64,000 nucleotides of DNA, taken from positions 65,299,003 to 65,363,002 of the forward strand of contig CM043957.1 of the NCBI GenBank assembly GCA_014529385.2. Direction: 5' to 3'. Of the stretch, positions 22,798-34,823 are shown in pieces. The position numbers and the translations under genes were made by a program. The DNA comes from Adiantum capillus-veneris (lineage: Eukaryota > Streptophyta > Polypodiopsida > Polypodiales > Pteridaceae). How positions within the stretch are numbered: position 1 is the first letter of the stretch; each line of letters begins with the position of its first letter. Under the pieces are notes generated by a model. That model ran no database searches and was not told where the DNA came from. It saw nothing but the letters and a program-made list of their open reading frames with translations.

Positions 22798-25700
22798 GTG
22801 GTACAAAATGAAGCTAATGATGAAGCGAACCAAGGTCAAGCTAGTGAGGTGGTCCGGGGCGGGCAACAAGAAGAGCAGCCTCTAAACACCCTTCAAGGCT
22901 CCCGTGCTGCTCAATTGGGGCTGGGGCAAGCACAATCAGAGACAACAACAACCCACAGCCAGAAACCAAACAAGAAAAGGGGCACCACCTAGTTGTAGAT
23001 GCGAACTAGGACGCACGTGATATCTCCTTGTACTCAAACGCACAAAGAGAGGGGAACGCAAGATAGCCACACACACCAAACACAAACATTCCCACGCCAG
23101 AGAGAGGTAAAGAGCACAAATCAACTTGAGCAACTCAGTCTTAGCCTTAAAGACTAGATGCACACAACGCTTGATGAGAAATAGAGAGACAACACAAAAC
23201 TTGACCTTGTTGCCAGTACACAAATTGTCTTAGGGTCACGGGAGCCCTCTCACCGAGCACCCTCTTACAATTTACCTTTTAGGCAAACAATTCAACAAGC
23301 CCTCAAACCACCAAGCATGAAATGACACAACAAACTTCAAGGACAATATACCTTCAACCACCTGATGAGCCAACTTATCAAGTCAATTTGGAGAGAAGAG
23401 TCGTAGTTGCAGCATACAATTGCACCCAAAACTATGAATCTTATTTATGGACAAGAGTAGGCTACAAGTGTGATTGCAGAGTATGGTATCACTCCACTCC
23501 TCTAGATGGCATAACTAACTTCAAGCTTCTCCATGCACCTATGTGTAGTGATGGAATAGAGCACTCACAATGCACACACTCTACACAACTAGGCTTGAAG
23601 AGTGGTGTGTTATGTGTTGAGAATGGTGTGGTGTAGTGTGATCATGTGATGTTTTACAAGGGAGCGAAGGGCTCTATTTACAGGTTTTAGAATCCCCGAT
23701 TAGGATTAGGTCTAGTCAAGTTTATTTGAAGGAATAAAAGATTATGCATATTTTTATTTTTTTATGAGGGTGGGCTCTCTTGTCCTTTGAGTCACATAGA
23801 TGTGGGCTCAAGGGAAGAGAATTATTGAGGATGAAAGGAGAGAGGATTGAGTGAATAATTTGGGAGTGCCTACTCTAGTAGAGGGTGCATTTTACAATAA
23901 GGTTAGTGGTTAGTAGTTAGTAATTATCACTAAAAAATATTTACAAAATCATTCACCAAATGGTGAGATATATGATGAGAAAAGTTAGAGAAGGGATGAG
24001 CTTGTAAAGAGAGGTTGAAGCTTTGACATTCACATCTTTACAGCACCGGAAGAAGAAGTGGTCAGCATGGCGAAGTAGCGCGTGTCGATGAAGCTATGTT
24101 ATCTTCAAACCTTGGAAAATTCATGATAAAAGCCTTCATTTGCAGAGGTTATCTTTGGATTTTTACTGATTTTTTGAAGTTCTTTACAAAGTTGAAGAGA
24201 GTATGGTAATATGGACATATATGTAGAGAGAAAGGGGGACACATAGGGTGTAGAAATGGAGGATGAAGGCTATGGAGGTGTGAGAGATGTGGCAATGGTG
24301 AAGAGGGTGAATTAGGATATGGGAGTTGCAGGTTTGGGAGTGGGAAGGAGAGGGAGGAGTGTGTGTGAAAGAGGAAAATGATAAAGTGGAAGAGGGAGTG
24401 TGGCTGCATAGCATGGGTAAACTGGGGTCCACCAATAAAATCATAGCTCGTAGCTCAAAAAAATATGAAAAAATTTGAGGTGAAAGTTCAGCTCACAAGC
24501 TACAACTTTGGTTTGTATCACCTTTTCAAATTCAGGGAGCATGTGTTTACAAATTCAGCAAAACCCACTGTTTTTTCCACTGCACAAGGTCCTTGTGAGG
24601 TCCTTCTTTGGATGATTCTTTTGAATACCTCCAAGAGTGAGCTCCCCACGGTGCATGCATGCATTCCACATACCCTTGACCTTATTTGGTAGGTCTATAA
24701 TTGAAGATATTGTTGAGATCATGATATAAATGAATAGTATAACTAAGAAAATCAAATATTGAGGGGTCTAGAAAAATATGTACATGTCAAATATAAATAA
24801 TATAGGTGGAAAAAAATATAAAGGGGTCAAAATAAATCTCTCTCATTATAAGTCTACCATAAAAAGATGAATATTTTTGGTGGTCTAATTTATGAGAGTA
24901 ATAGAGAATAGATGTAGGAAGGAAAAAATGACGATAGTGAAAAAATATACACATAAATAAACTAGTTTTTTTGGATTTTTGTTGGGATGGAGTTACACCA
25001 AAAATAAGAGAAGCTTACATGAAATTATTTTTATATGGAATAAAGAGTATGCAAAATGGTAAGAAAAAATATGGTAATGATGAGTCAATGTACATAGCAT
25101 AAATAACACACACCTAGGTAGAAATATTTAAATAAATACAAAAATAATTATGAAAAATCCTTTTATTTAGGCCCTATATACAATGAAATATTTACACACA
25201 AATGGGCCATAATATACTTATAATTTTTTTTTATTTTATTGTTTTATTTTGGCTCAACTAGCCCAGTGACTAGCTAATTAAGGGTTTTTAAAAAAATATA
25301 GGGAAAGTCCCCTAACTCACACACGCCTATGTACAGTGAAATGGTAGGGATAACCAAAATGTTTGAGTGATTTGATAGGGTGAGGTAGCTTACTATGGCA
25401 ATTATGGAAAGCCGAAAAACAGCCATCACTAGAATAAGAGTCAGCTAGGTTAAGTGAAGCACACCACTCACTAATTTGATGGGGTCTGCAAGAGGAATGC
25501 AGACAAAGCTTCTATAGGCATGGTGATTTATGCCGAAAAGGAAAGGCTGTTCGGTAAGGGGATGAAACTTGAAAAATTATACTCTATAATGAGGTAAAGT
25601 ATGCTACATTGAACTTAGGGCTTGAATGCTGCATAAATCTGGGCATTAAGTGCTTAACTTTTTATGGCTATTCTCTTCTCTTAATCAAGAAATTGTATGG

Positions 25701-26034
25701 CACTTGAGCTTGCCGGAACAAAGGATTGGTTGCGCAACTACAAATAGTCAAAAAGTTGCTAATTTTTTTTGGAGCAGTCCAACTGCTACATGTGCTTAGG
25801 AAGGAAAATTAGGAAGCCAATGCATTGACTAGTTAGTAATTATAAGAAGCCATTGTGGCATGGGAGTTGTAGCTCTCCAAGAACTATTATTAAAATGGAG
25901 TGATTGCATTCTTGATAGTTTACATTTTGAAAAAGAGGATTGTCCAAAGGATCCAAATAGGAGAAGAAAATGACTCATTCATATAGGAACGAGAAGTCAA
26001 GCTAGAGATTAGTTTTCTCTCTATAAAACATGAG

Positions 26035-26079
<45 letters not shown>

Positions 26080-26173
26080 CAAAGTCACTTTCCTCTCACA
26101 ATTATTAAAGGAACATTTTGTGATGCCAAATTCTGACAAAAAATGGAGATCTCAGGACTAAGATTGTAGATAT

Positions 26174-26230
<57 letters not shown>

Positions 26231-28115
26231 CGCTCATGATTCTCCATCTCCACCTCTAGCTAAGAGCAATGTGATACTCTTTTCTACCTATGTGCAATAG
26301 CATTTCTATCTAGATTATAACCATGAGCAACTATTTGAATTCAACGGACTCTAGCCACCATTCCCTTTCTTTTTTCCCTCCCCCAAATCATCCAAAACTC
26401 ATGTCTCTGAGTTATCTCTAGTTCTTCCCTCCATAGCCAACATCCTATGCTTGTAGCTACTCCATTGTGAATCACTATTACACCTTGTTACTTTAATAAG
26501 CTTGATCAAGCTCACTCTAACTATCATCTCCTTTTGTTTCAAGACATTACTAATAGTGAAAAATGGTATGTCTAAATGTTGATTTTGAGGAAAATTATGC
26601 AGCCGTTGGAGTTGGCACATCCAATTTTAATGTTGCAGATCAACTATGGAGCATTGGGTGCAAAGCAATAAATTTATGAATTGATGGTTATGTTTACCCG
26701 ATGATCCTTTAGCCAACGCATCACCACCATTTTGAAATGTCATTGAGCTATTACATTTTGTAGGTGATGGAAAAGAAGGTCTATTTGGCTATTGAATGAG
26801 ATTGTATTCTATGTTCTTCAATGGAACAGAAGAAAAAAATCAACTCTTTGCTGCATACTTTTCTCTGAAAAGAGAAGTATCTCAACGAAATTCAACAATT
26901 CTAAGAGGAATCCAATGAGAAGACCAAGTAGATCATTGAAATGGTGAAGCTCAACAAAAATTCATCTCAAACACATTTCGCTTGGCTTTCATGTTTGCAA
27001 ACGCAAGTGACGAGCGATGTTTGTGCTATCTACACATGGTGGAGCACAAAAAAAGGTATCTGTCAAACTAGGTATAGGCAAAGTTGCAAACTTTTGACAT
27101 GTATTCTATAATTTTTGCACGCTAATGAAAATTTATTTCAACCTATAGGCATTTGGTGTGCATGATGATGGGAATCGATTCTGATGGTCAAGCGATAGGA
27201 CGCACTCTACTACAACACATTCTCAAATCAAAAGAGCTTGTGGTGCTATTGGATGACCCATCCAATGCTAGTAGTGCAAAATCTTGGGCCACAAGTATTT
27301 TAGTGAATTGAAGAATATTGGGTTACCTCAGGAAATGACGGGGATATGTGATAGTGCAAAAATAATTTTAAAAGATTATGAAGCCTTATAGAGAGTCATC
27401 ACTCTAGGACACATTATTTAGATTGCTGCCAATACCTCACACTATGAGCCTTGCAAATTAATGTGCGATAATGATGTTACCAGCTTATTAGGTGGGTTTC
27501 CATGTGTGGATGATGTCATGCCCATGGTAAACAATACATCCTTCTACTACAATGAATTCAACAATGTCTATGTTGACTTGTCAAAGCTGCAAGAGTCAAG
27601 ATCAAGTTTTATGGGTTATGAAGCTCGATGAGCTCCAGGTTGTGAAAGGTCAATGTCCCAAAAGGGTAAGCATTACCTTGACAAAAAGAGCCTTGGTGCA
27701 CATTGGTGTTGAACAAAATGCCAACAAGAGGGAAACACGTGTTTTGGGGTTCAACCAAAGAATAATATTTGGTGTCTAGCATCTTTTCATCTCCCACATG
27801 AGATACATGAGTCCCTCAAATGGGAATTCAATCACACTTCAAGTGTTGATGTCATCAGCAACAATAGGAAGGACAACGATTGCAGTTTTCAGGTTTGGGT
27901 AAGTTCCAAGTTGAGAGGCATTTGTTAGGAGACTTGAAAACTTTCCGGTGTATGTTAGGGTACAAGCAAGGTTCCATGACTCTCTTTCCATGTATTTATT
28001 GTTGCAATAATAAAGTCTCAATGATCACTAAAGGAAAAGATGCTGATGGGGGCTTTTCACAAGCCAAGCTCCCATACCCCTCTTCTCTCGTTCCCACCCC
28101 ATGAAAACCCCTCTT
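22798..28115. other. Long stretch without assignable genes
   Basis: Small open frames occur (22798-22992; 23322-23636, 104 codons with several cysteines; 27552-27779; 27880-28104), but I recognise none and codon patterns are not convincing. 24700-25320 is AT-rich. (CT)n tracts lie at 26037-26075 and 26174-26226, about 100 bp apart. The part from 26640 to 28100 reads like old decayed coding DNA in several frames, without an identifiable family. Confidence 0.4.
26037..26226. repeat. Two (CT)n microsatellites
   Basis: CT runs of about 39 bp (26037-26075) and 53 bp (26174-26226) flank a 98-bp unique segment. Confidence 0.95.
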
Positions 28116-28125
28116 AGGGAGGGAG

Positions 28126-29601
28126 TGATAAAAGGCATTGGAAAAAGTAAGAAAAAAAAAGTATGATTATGTAAATATATGAGAAAGGTAAAATAGGCCA
28201 CCTCATGCCTGCGGGGGCAGCCCATCCCCACCTTGCCTCCTTTTTTCTTCACTGTTGCCCCGCCGTGTGTCCCTTTTCCTCTCCTCCACTCAAAAGGTCA
28301 ACCCCTCTCTCTTCCCCTTGTCCTTTCTCCTTTCTCTCTCCCAAGCTACCCCACCTCTCACCAATAATACATTCTAACTCACCAATAATGCACCCTAACT
28401 CACATGCCACTTATCCTATCTTCCAAAATAGTATACCCCACCCCCTTTTCTCTCTCCTATCATATCCCATGACCCAAATATCCCCCTCTCTCTCTAAAGG
28501 GCGCCATGTCTCTTGTCTTGTAGCTAAATAACCTCCCCCACACTCACACACACTCAGTTTCACTGAAAAAGGTGCCCACAGACCCATCCCCACCCGGTGG
28601 TTACCTGATTTTTCTTGTGTTCACACACACCAGCACACAGATTCACCTCTGAACACACTCCCCTCTCTCCCCTGTTGTAATTACTTTATTCTCCATGTCG
28701 TCTCTCACTTTTTTTCATCAACCCATCTCTCTCTCTCTTAGTCTCTCTCTCATGAGACTGCTGTTCTGGCACATATACACACAGCCAGACAAGTGGGGCC
28801 CACAGTCACATGGCCTATGTAGATAATGATTTCTTCATTTCTAAATTCTAGAATTTCTCTCCCCTCCGCCCCTATATAAAGAGGGGTCACCATCACACTA
28901 AACACACACACAACATCACCAAAGAGTACACTATGCACTGTGTGTGCCTAGTGCACACACACACACACCCACACCATCACCATCACCATCACCGCAATCA
29001 CCATGCTCGTCTTGAGCATGACCTCTATACCCTTGGGCTATGGAAGATGAAGGGTAGCTAAATGAAGGATGATGGTCATAACCCTCGTGCGAGTCTTCGC
29101 CATCAGCTCCCACCTATCCGCCATGTGCTCTACCACTCTCTCCCTTCTCATTCCCCTACCCTATGCTCCCCATTTCATCGCCTTATTCTCTAAATAAATC
29201 TTGAGGTTTTGTGAGTATGTTTTCTTGCAATGTTTTGCCCATGTGAGGTGTGCGGAATCGCCACCTAGTCTTGTGTTTGGAGTGAGCTTGTGTATGTGTG
29301 AAGGGTGTGCGGATTCGCCATCCTTCTATGGTGCCTAAGTACTAAGCCGCTATACCCCCTCCCTCACTCTCTCTCTCTCTCTCTCTCACTTGATCTCATT
29401 TCCCTTCCTCTTCATCATTACTCCCAAGTATCCATCTCTCTTGGATGAAAAATTTGTTATGGTGGTGTGTTGTTTGCATCCTAGCCGCTGAAGCTAGGTT
29501 GTGTCCCCTGTTTGCTTTACTATGACAGGCACGAGGCACGCCATTCGGTCCCCGGTGTTTTAGAGGCCATCGGGGGTTTAGGGTTCGCTTTGTTCCCGTC
29601 A
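28126..29601 (+). repeat. 5' LTR of gypsy element A
   Basis: The repeat probably starts at TGATAAAAGGCATTGG and ends at CCCGTCA. Homology with the 3' LTR can be followed from 28132. It contains a TATA box (28873-28880), an AATAAA signal (29193-29198) and CA, CAT and CT microsatellites (near 28951, 28970 and 29370). The only long frames inside it are antisense or low-complexity and are not genes. Confidence 0.85.
28873..28880 (+). promoter_or_regulatory. TATA box in 5' LTR of element A
   Basis: TATATAAA in the context CCCCTATATAAAGAGG, conserved at 35570-35577 in the 3' LTR. The AATAAA at 29193-29198 (35889-35894 in the other copy) would be the polyadenylation signal. Confidence 0.65.
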
Positions 29602-30430
29602 TTTGGTGCCCCCACTGAGGATCTTTTCATGAATCCCTTCAGTTTACAAGACTGAAACCCCTAAACTATTGTGAATGGATGAATGGCTAGCAGGATTTGC
29701 TAACTGGACGACAGAAGAAGAAGAGCTCCAAGCACAACTAGACAAACTCCGCATCTCCATTGAAGCTCGAGTGCCAGGCGTAACGGTAATCGATTTGCAG
29801 TGGGAAAGTCAACCAACACGCCAAACCCAGTGGATATACATAGGCCGAGTGCCAAGAAGAAGAAGGAGAAGGTCGAAACCATGTCCGCAACCTACAACCA
29901 ACCCACAACAACAACAAAATGGAAGGAGCTCTGCACAATAGAGAATCAACACTATTCTACTTTGAGAATCGGGTAACTCAAGTCACCGAGGTAATTATCA
30001 CAGTCAGTTTTCAAGTCGTACCTGATGCTGCAGCACAGATAACGGAATCATTGGCTCACACTCTCACTAGAGAAACTAGGGATCTACTGAGTTTGTTTCA
30101 GAAAAGAACACCACCCTCTCCCACAAGCTTGGACAGTGACTAAGCACCTCTAAGATTCACATGAATCAGTACAACCTACCTCAAGACAGATCACACATAC
30201 CAACATGTGTACGCTCAATCAAGGTAATACTGGATTTGAAGGCTCACTACCAGCACGTCATTGACACCATATTGGGTGGGGAGCGATTTTTTGAGGTTCT
30301 GGCATCAGATCAGCCATTTGTCTTACCTTTGGTACAAGGCAATGTACCGTTTGAAGTTTTAATCTATGTCCTAGTATAAGAGGATATACACGCCTCCTTG
30401 TAAAGAAGAAAAAAACTTTTGCAAGTTAAG
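29602..30430 (+). pseudogene. Leader region of element A with three short ORFs
   Basis: After the LTR comes TTGGTGCCCCCACTGAGG, in the position of a primer site; I cannot match its tRNA with certainty. Three plus-strand frames follow: 29675-29941 (88 codons, acidic helical start then RRRRRRSKPC), 29919-30143 (74 codons) and 30161-30379 (72 codons). They nearly abut and could be one ancestral leader protein of about 230 residues split by frameshifts. Some Tat/Ogre-type gypsy elements carry an extra ORF before gag, which is the likeliest parallel. No motif is recognised. Confidence 0.4.
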
Positions 30431-30462
30431 TAGTGTGTCTTTCTAGCTCTCTCTCAGTAATC

Positions 30463-30852
30463 ATGGCAAGTGTAGCATTTCCAACATTTAAAGGAAAGAA
30501 GGGGGAGGATTTGGTAACAGACTTCCTAAATGACTTTGAAGTAGCATGTGTAGTGAGCAACAAAGATACGGATGAATCTCGGGTTAGAATCTTTACGCAT
30601 CTCATGAAGCTAGAAGCTAGATCATGGTACAATGCACTTCCACAAGCAACCAAGGATGACTGGGAACCCTTAAAAACCGATTTTAAGAGGCGCTTTGGGG
30701 GAGGTACCACTTCAGAAAAGTTGTGGGACAAGTTGAGAGACTTGAAGCAGGAGGGTCTTTTAGAATATGCCACCTATGAGTCCAAATTTGTGGATTTGTG
30801 GGAACGGTGGGTTGAGTCACTGGCAAGGGGGGAAGTTGCACCGATTTCCTAA
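30463..30852 (+). pseudogene. Gag N-terminal domain of element A
   Basis: I chose the ATG at 30463 (MASVAFPTFKGKKGEDL) because the family motif starts directly after it; the frame is open from 30433. The block with FTHLMKLEARSWYNALP and YESKFVDLWERW matches the retrotransposon gag capsid core, which assembles virus-like particles. It ends at a TAA at 30850-30852. The continuing protein is in another frame immediately downstream (LKKDRFTHGLWLLL), so a one-base loss near 30842 (CCGAT where CCGGAT fits) is the likely cause. Confidence 0.8.
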
Positions 30853-32408
30853 AAAAAGATCGGTTCACGCATGGCTTATGGCTGCTTCTCAAGGATAAGG
30901 TGAAAGGTAGATTCCCGGCTATGTACGAGTTAGCCGTTGAGATTGCTCGCCTTAAGGACAAGAAGCTGCGAATGAAAGCCAAAGAAATCGAGTCAACAGA
31001 AGCAGGAACATCGCGTCGACAAGCAACTACGACAACCACCATTCCACCACCACCACCGGCTCTTGGGATAAGAGATGACCAACAAGATATGTTGGCCCAT
31101 ATTACTGACCAACTGCAGAATTTGTCTGTCCACTTAATACAGCAAGGGAGGAGTCAAGAAAGAGATCAAGACCCTGGAAGAGCACGACGACAAAACAGGG
31201 AGTATCATTGCTACAACTGCGGAGAAGACGGTCACGGTATGTACTACTGTCCCAAACCACTACAAAACTATAATAGAGGAGGTAGGAGGAACCAATTGTC
31301 ACCCCCTAGAGAAAGAACACCCCCACCCCGAGCACCAACCCCACCAACACAAATTCTACATCCACCCCAGACACCACTACAAGCATCCATCCCACCTCTT
31401 CCACCAGCCCCACCACCTGATCGCCCTGTAAACATCCTAAGGCTAGAAGAGAAAGGAAAAGCCGTAGTAGTGGATCCACCCAGAGCAAAGGAGAGGGACA
31501 AGGGTAAGGAGAAGGTAACCTTTTTAGAACCACTTGAAGCCATGACTGTGAAAAGAGCTAGGAGGGAGAAATCTACACAATCAGATGATAAGAGAAGCAT
31601 GAGAGGAGAAACTAGCAAGAGGCCATCCAGGCCACGACGGAAATTGGGCATCACCGACTTCCAGCTAGGGGAAAGTTCTAAGCCCTATGATCTAACATTG
31701 GATGTGGCAGAGCAAGGACCGAAGATTACATGGCCACAACTGCTACATCTTGCACCTAAAGTAAGGCGACAATGGTCCAAAATGGTAAGTACAAGACGCT
31801 CCAAAACAAAGGTAGCCGGAGCAATTTCAGGTTGCAACATGGATGACATCCTTCCAATTGTCGACGTAAACATAAACGGAAAGAGGGTTGGAAACACCTA
31901 CATTGATGGAGGTGCACAAATCTGTGTAATGAGCAAAGCTATGATGCTTCGATTAGGGCTCGAGGTTGACAGGCCTTCTCCATGCAAGGCAAAGATGGCA
32001 AACAACGCAAAAGTAAAGTGTGTGGGTGTGGTAAGTGCCGTAAAAATAAAAGCTTTCAACACTGAGGTAGAGGTAGATGTTTTTGTAATGCCTACTAAGG
32101 GGGAGGGCTATCCATTAATCTTGGGAAGGCCATGGTTGATAGCCATGAAGGCAAAACAGGACTGGGGTACTGGCCTTCTACGCATGACCGGTAAGAAAGG
32201 GGAGACAATCTACTATGACATGAGGATTGGCAAGCAGAAGCAAATGAATATGGAAACATCGGCAGATGAAACCACTAGCGAATCTTCCAGTTCTGAGGAG
32301 GAGACCACATCCACCGACGAAAGTGACAGTTCCATTGGTGTGATGGGTATCATTATGAAGGATCCACAAAGGGTAAGCACAACTGGTGATCCATCACCAA
32401 AAGGGTAA
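30846..32408 (+). pseudogene. Gag C-terminus, zinc knuckle and protease of element A
   Basis: This frame begins in the gag core at LKKDRFTHG, with no ATG at its start. It carries a CX2CX4HX4C knuckle (CYNCGEDGHGMYYC, about 31210-31251), a long proline-rich and basic linker, then an aspartic protease with the active-site loop YIDGGAQICV (about 31897-31926) and the later ILGRPWL flap-side motif. The knuckle binds element RNA and the protease matures the polyprotein. The frame ends in an acidic serine-rich tail and a TAA at 32406-32408. RT continues in the same frame after it, so the stop is either a nonsense mutation or a read-through site. Confidence 0.8.
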
Positions 32409-34130
32409 CCCAATGAAGAGGAGAGCAAATCACCTGGCCTAGGAGGAAGTAGGTTGAAGGGTATGTTGTCTACGGAATTAACACTTGAGGAGAAAGATAG
32501 TTTTTTGCAAATGTTGATGGGATTTCCTAACCTGTTCATTGATAACTATGAAAGAATCACAGGCATTACAGTGGTGGAACATCATATTAAGTTGAAGGAA
32601 GGGGTAAAACCAGTTGTGCAAAAGCTACGACGACTGGGGGTCATACAAGAAAAGGCACTCTTGGCCGAGGTAAGGAAACTGCTGGAGGCGGGATTCATCT
32701 ATCCTGTAGAAAACTCAGAATGGGTGTCACCCGTAGTGGTGACGCCTAAAAAGAATGGTAAGTGGAGGGTCTGTGTTGACTACAAACCACTAAATGCAGC
32801 TACAAAGAGAGACCACTTTCCTCTCCCTTTCTTGGATGAAATTCTGAATGAAGTAGCGGGTTTTGAATTCTATACCGTCTGTGATGGTTATTTTGGATAC
32901 TTTCAAATACGCATAGACTTGGAAGATCAGCTAAAAACCACTTTTATCACGCCATGGGGTTGTTTTGCATACAGGGTTATGCCATTTGATCTCACAAATG
33001 CACCTGCCACATTCCAAAGATATGTCACATATGTTTTTCAACAGTTCTTTGGAACATCCATAAGAGTGTTCATTGATGATTTTTGTATATATAGCTCCCG
33101 TATTTCACATTTAGAAAAGGTAACTAAAGGTTTGGCCAGGTTGCAGAGCCTAGGCGGGCAATTAAATGCGGACAAATGCCACATTGGGGAGAGTAAAGTC
33201 ATTCTACTAGGCCATGAAATTTCAGCAAAAGGTATCAACGTCGACCCAAGTAAGGTGTCCGCACTCATAGCCCTACCTTCACCAACGACCGCACGTCAAC
33301 TGGTCTCTTTTCTACAGAAGGTGAGGTACTTAAGTAGATTCATACATCTACTATCACAACTTGTTCTACCACTGCAACAACTCACTCAAAGATCAACTTT
33401 CACTTGGGACGAGGAAAGCGAACATCACTACAACAAGGTAAAGGAGGTCTTAGCCACTCTGCCAACTATCTCACCACCTAAGTGGGATGAAAAATTCTAT
33501 GTCACCTCAAGTGTTGGTGATGACTCATTGGGGGCTGTGCTACTCCAAAAGGATACAACGATATCTTTCATGAGGCCAATCTACTTCTCTAGTCGAATGA
33601 TGACAACAGGAGAGAAAGGTTCCACCCATGTGGAACACTTAGTCCTAGCTCTTAGATTTGCAACTACAAAGTTTATGTCATATCTGCTGCCTAAGCAATT
33701 TGTGATTCTAACCACGGATGAAATATTTCCCTATGTTGTACAACACATGGATGTGTCTGCTAGAATTACTAAATGGCTAGTTCGTTTGCAAGAGTTTGAC
33801 TACACGGTACAAGTAGAAAGCACGACAAGGGAAATACTTAGGAAGGTCCCTCTCTCTCAGGAAATCACGGGAGTAATTGCTAGCTGTCACGACGGGGTTT
33901 GTGGTGGTCACTTTGCCCTAGACATAACAAGTAGGAAAATCTTGCAGGAAGGCTTCATATGGCCTAGCCTCAACCGTGATGTACACCACTGGTGCAAAAC
34001 GTGTAAGTTGTGTCAAAAGGCCGGCACTAGGTCACTTATGCCTGAACCACAGACACCTATTCTCTCATATGGCCCATTTGAAAAATGGGGTATCGACGCC
34101 ATTGGGCCATTACCTAGGGCCAACTCATGA
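32409..34130 (+). pseudogene. Reverse transcriptase, RNase H and integrase N-terminus of element A
   Basis: The frame is open from just after the 32408 stop. RT motifs in order are PKKNGKWRVCVDYKPLN, FLDEILNEV, MPFDLTNAPATFQR and the catalytic box as FIDDFCIYS. The RNase H region starts near 33490 with VGDDSLGAVLL. Then comes an abrupt joint at about 33835 (VESTTREILRKVP), where element B has a second, archaeal-type RNase H; here that domain is gone. The integrase HHCC finger follows (HFALDITSRKI, CKTCKLCQ) and the first catalytic aspartate in WGIDAIGPLP. The frame ends at a TGA (34128-34130) where CGA, arginine, would fit the family. Confidence 0.85.
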
Positions 34131-34823
34131 AAATTCTACATTATCATGGGGGTCGACTACATGACTAGATGGGCAGAGGCCACAGCCACCACTAGAATCA
34201 CAGCGGTAGAGGTAGCTAAATTTATCTACGAGCACATATGTTGTAGGTTTGGCACACCTTTAGAGATCATCTCTGATAGAGGGCCAGGTTTCAGAGTAGA
34301 CTTGGTAGGAGAATTAATGCAGAAACTGGGCATTACAAGGAGGCACTCTTCACCATATTACCCTGAATGTAATGGCCTAGTTGAAAAGGTAAATGGAATG
34401 GTTTCTAAAATTATTACCAAGTATGTAAACAATCATCCTGGAGACTGGGATAAGTATCTACTACCAGCTTTATGGGCCTCCAGAACTTCATTTCGTACAT
34501 CCTTGGGATTCACTAGGTATCATCTAGTATTTGGTAAGGAAGCAATCTTGCCCATTGAAGTGCAACTACAAAGTCTCAGAGTAATGGCAAGCCAACTTCA
34601 ACAGCCCAACATGCATTTGACAGATCACATCATCAACTTGGAAAGACTGCAGCTGGACAGAGAAGAAGCAATAAATTATTATGCGGCACAAGCAGAGCAT
34701 AGAAGGCTTAGCTTTAACGAGCATCTCCGGAAAAAAGAATTGAAGAAAGGAATGTTGGTGCTCCGCTACGACAATCGCTTCGACACACGCAAGGATAAGA
34801 AACTCCTGCTCCGAAGGCATTGA
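34131..34823 (+). pseudogene. Integrase core of element A
   Basis: This part is in the same frame as RT after the TGA at 34128. It reads YMTRWAEATATTRIT, then the second catalytic aspartate in SDRGPGFRVD and the glutamate in GLVEKVNG, so the DDE triad is complete across the stop. The C-terminal region reaches LRYDNRFDTRKDKK and then breaks off directly into LTR sequence at about 34814. The end of integrase and the polypurine tract are therefore deleted. Integrase would insert the DNA copy into the genome. Confidence 0.85.

Noticed and set aside
22798-22992. 64-codon glutamine- and asparagine-rich ORF
   Set aside because: Short, low-complexity, no conserved motif or gene context.
28205-29113. 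ORFs on both strands in the LTR of element A
   Set aside because: The same frames recur in the second LTR, carry no motif and lie in promoter/UTR sequence with CA, CAT and CT repeats.
29602-29620. Naming the tRNA that primes element A
   Set aside because: TTGGTGCCCCCACTGAGG resembles a primer site by position, but I could not match it to a plant tRNA end reliably.
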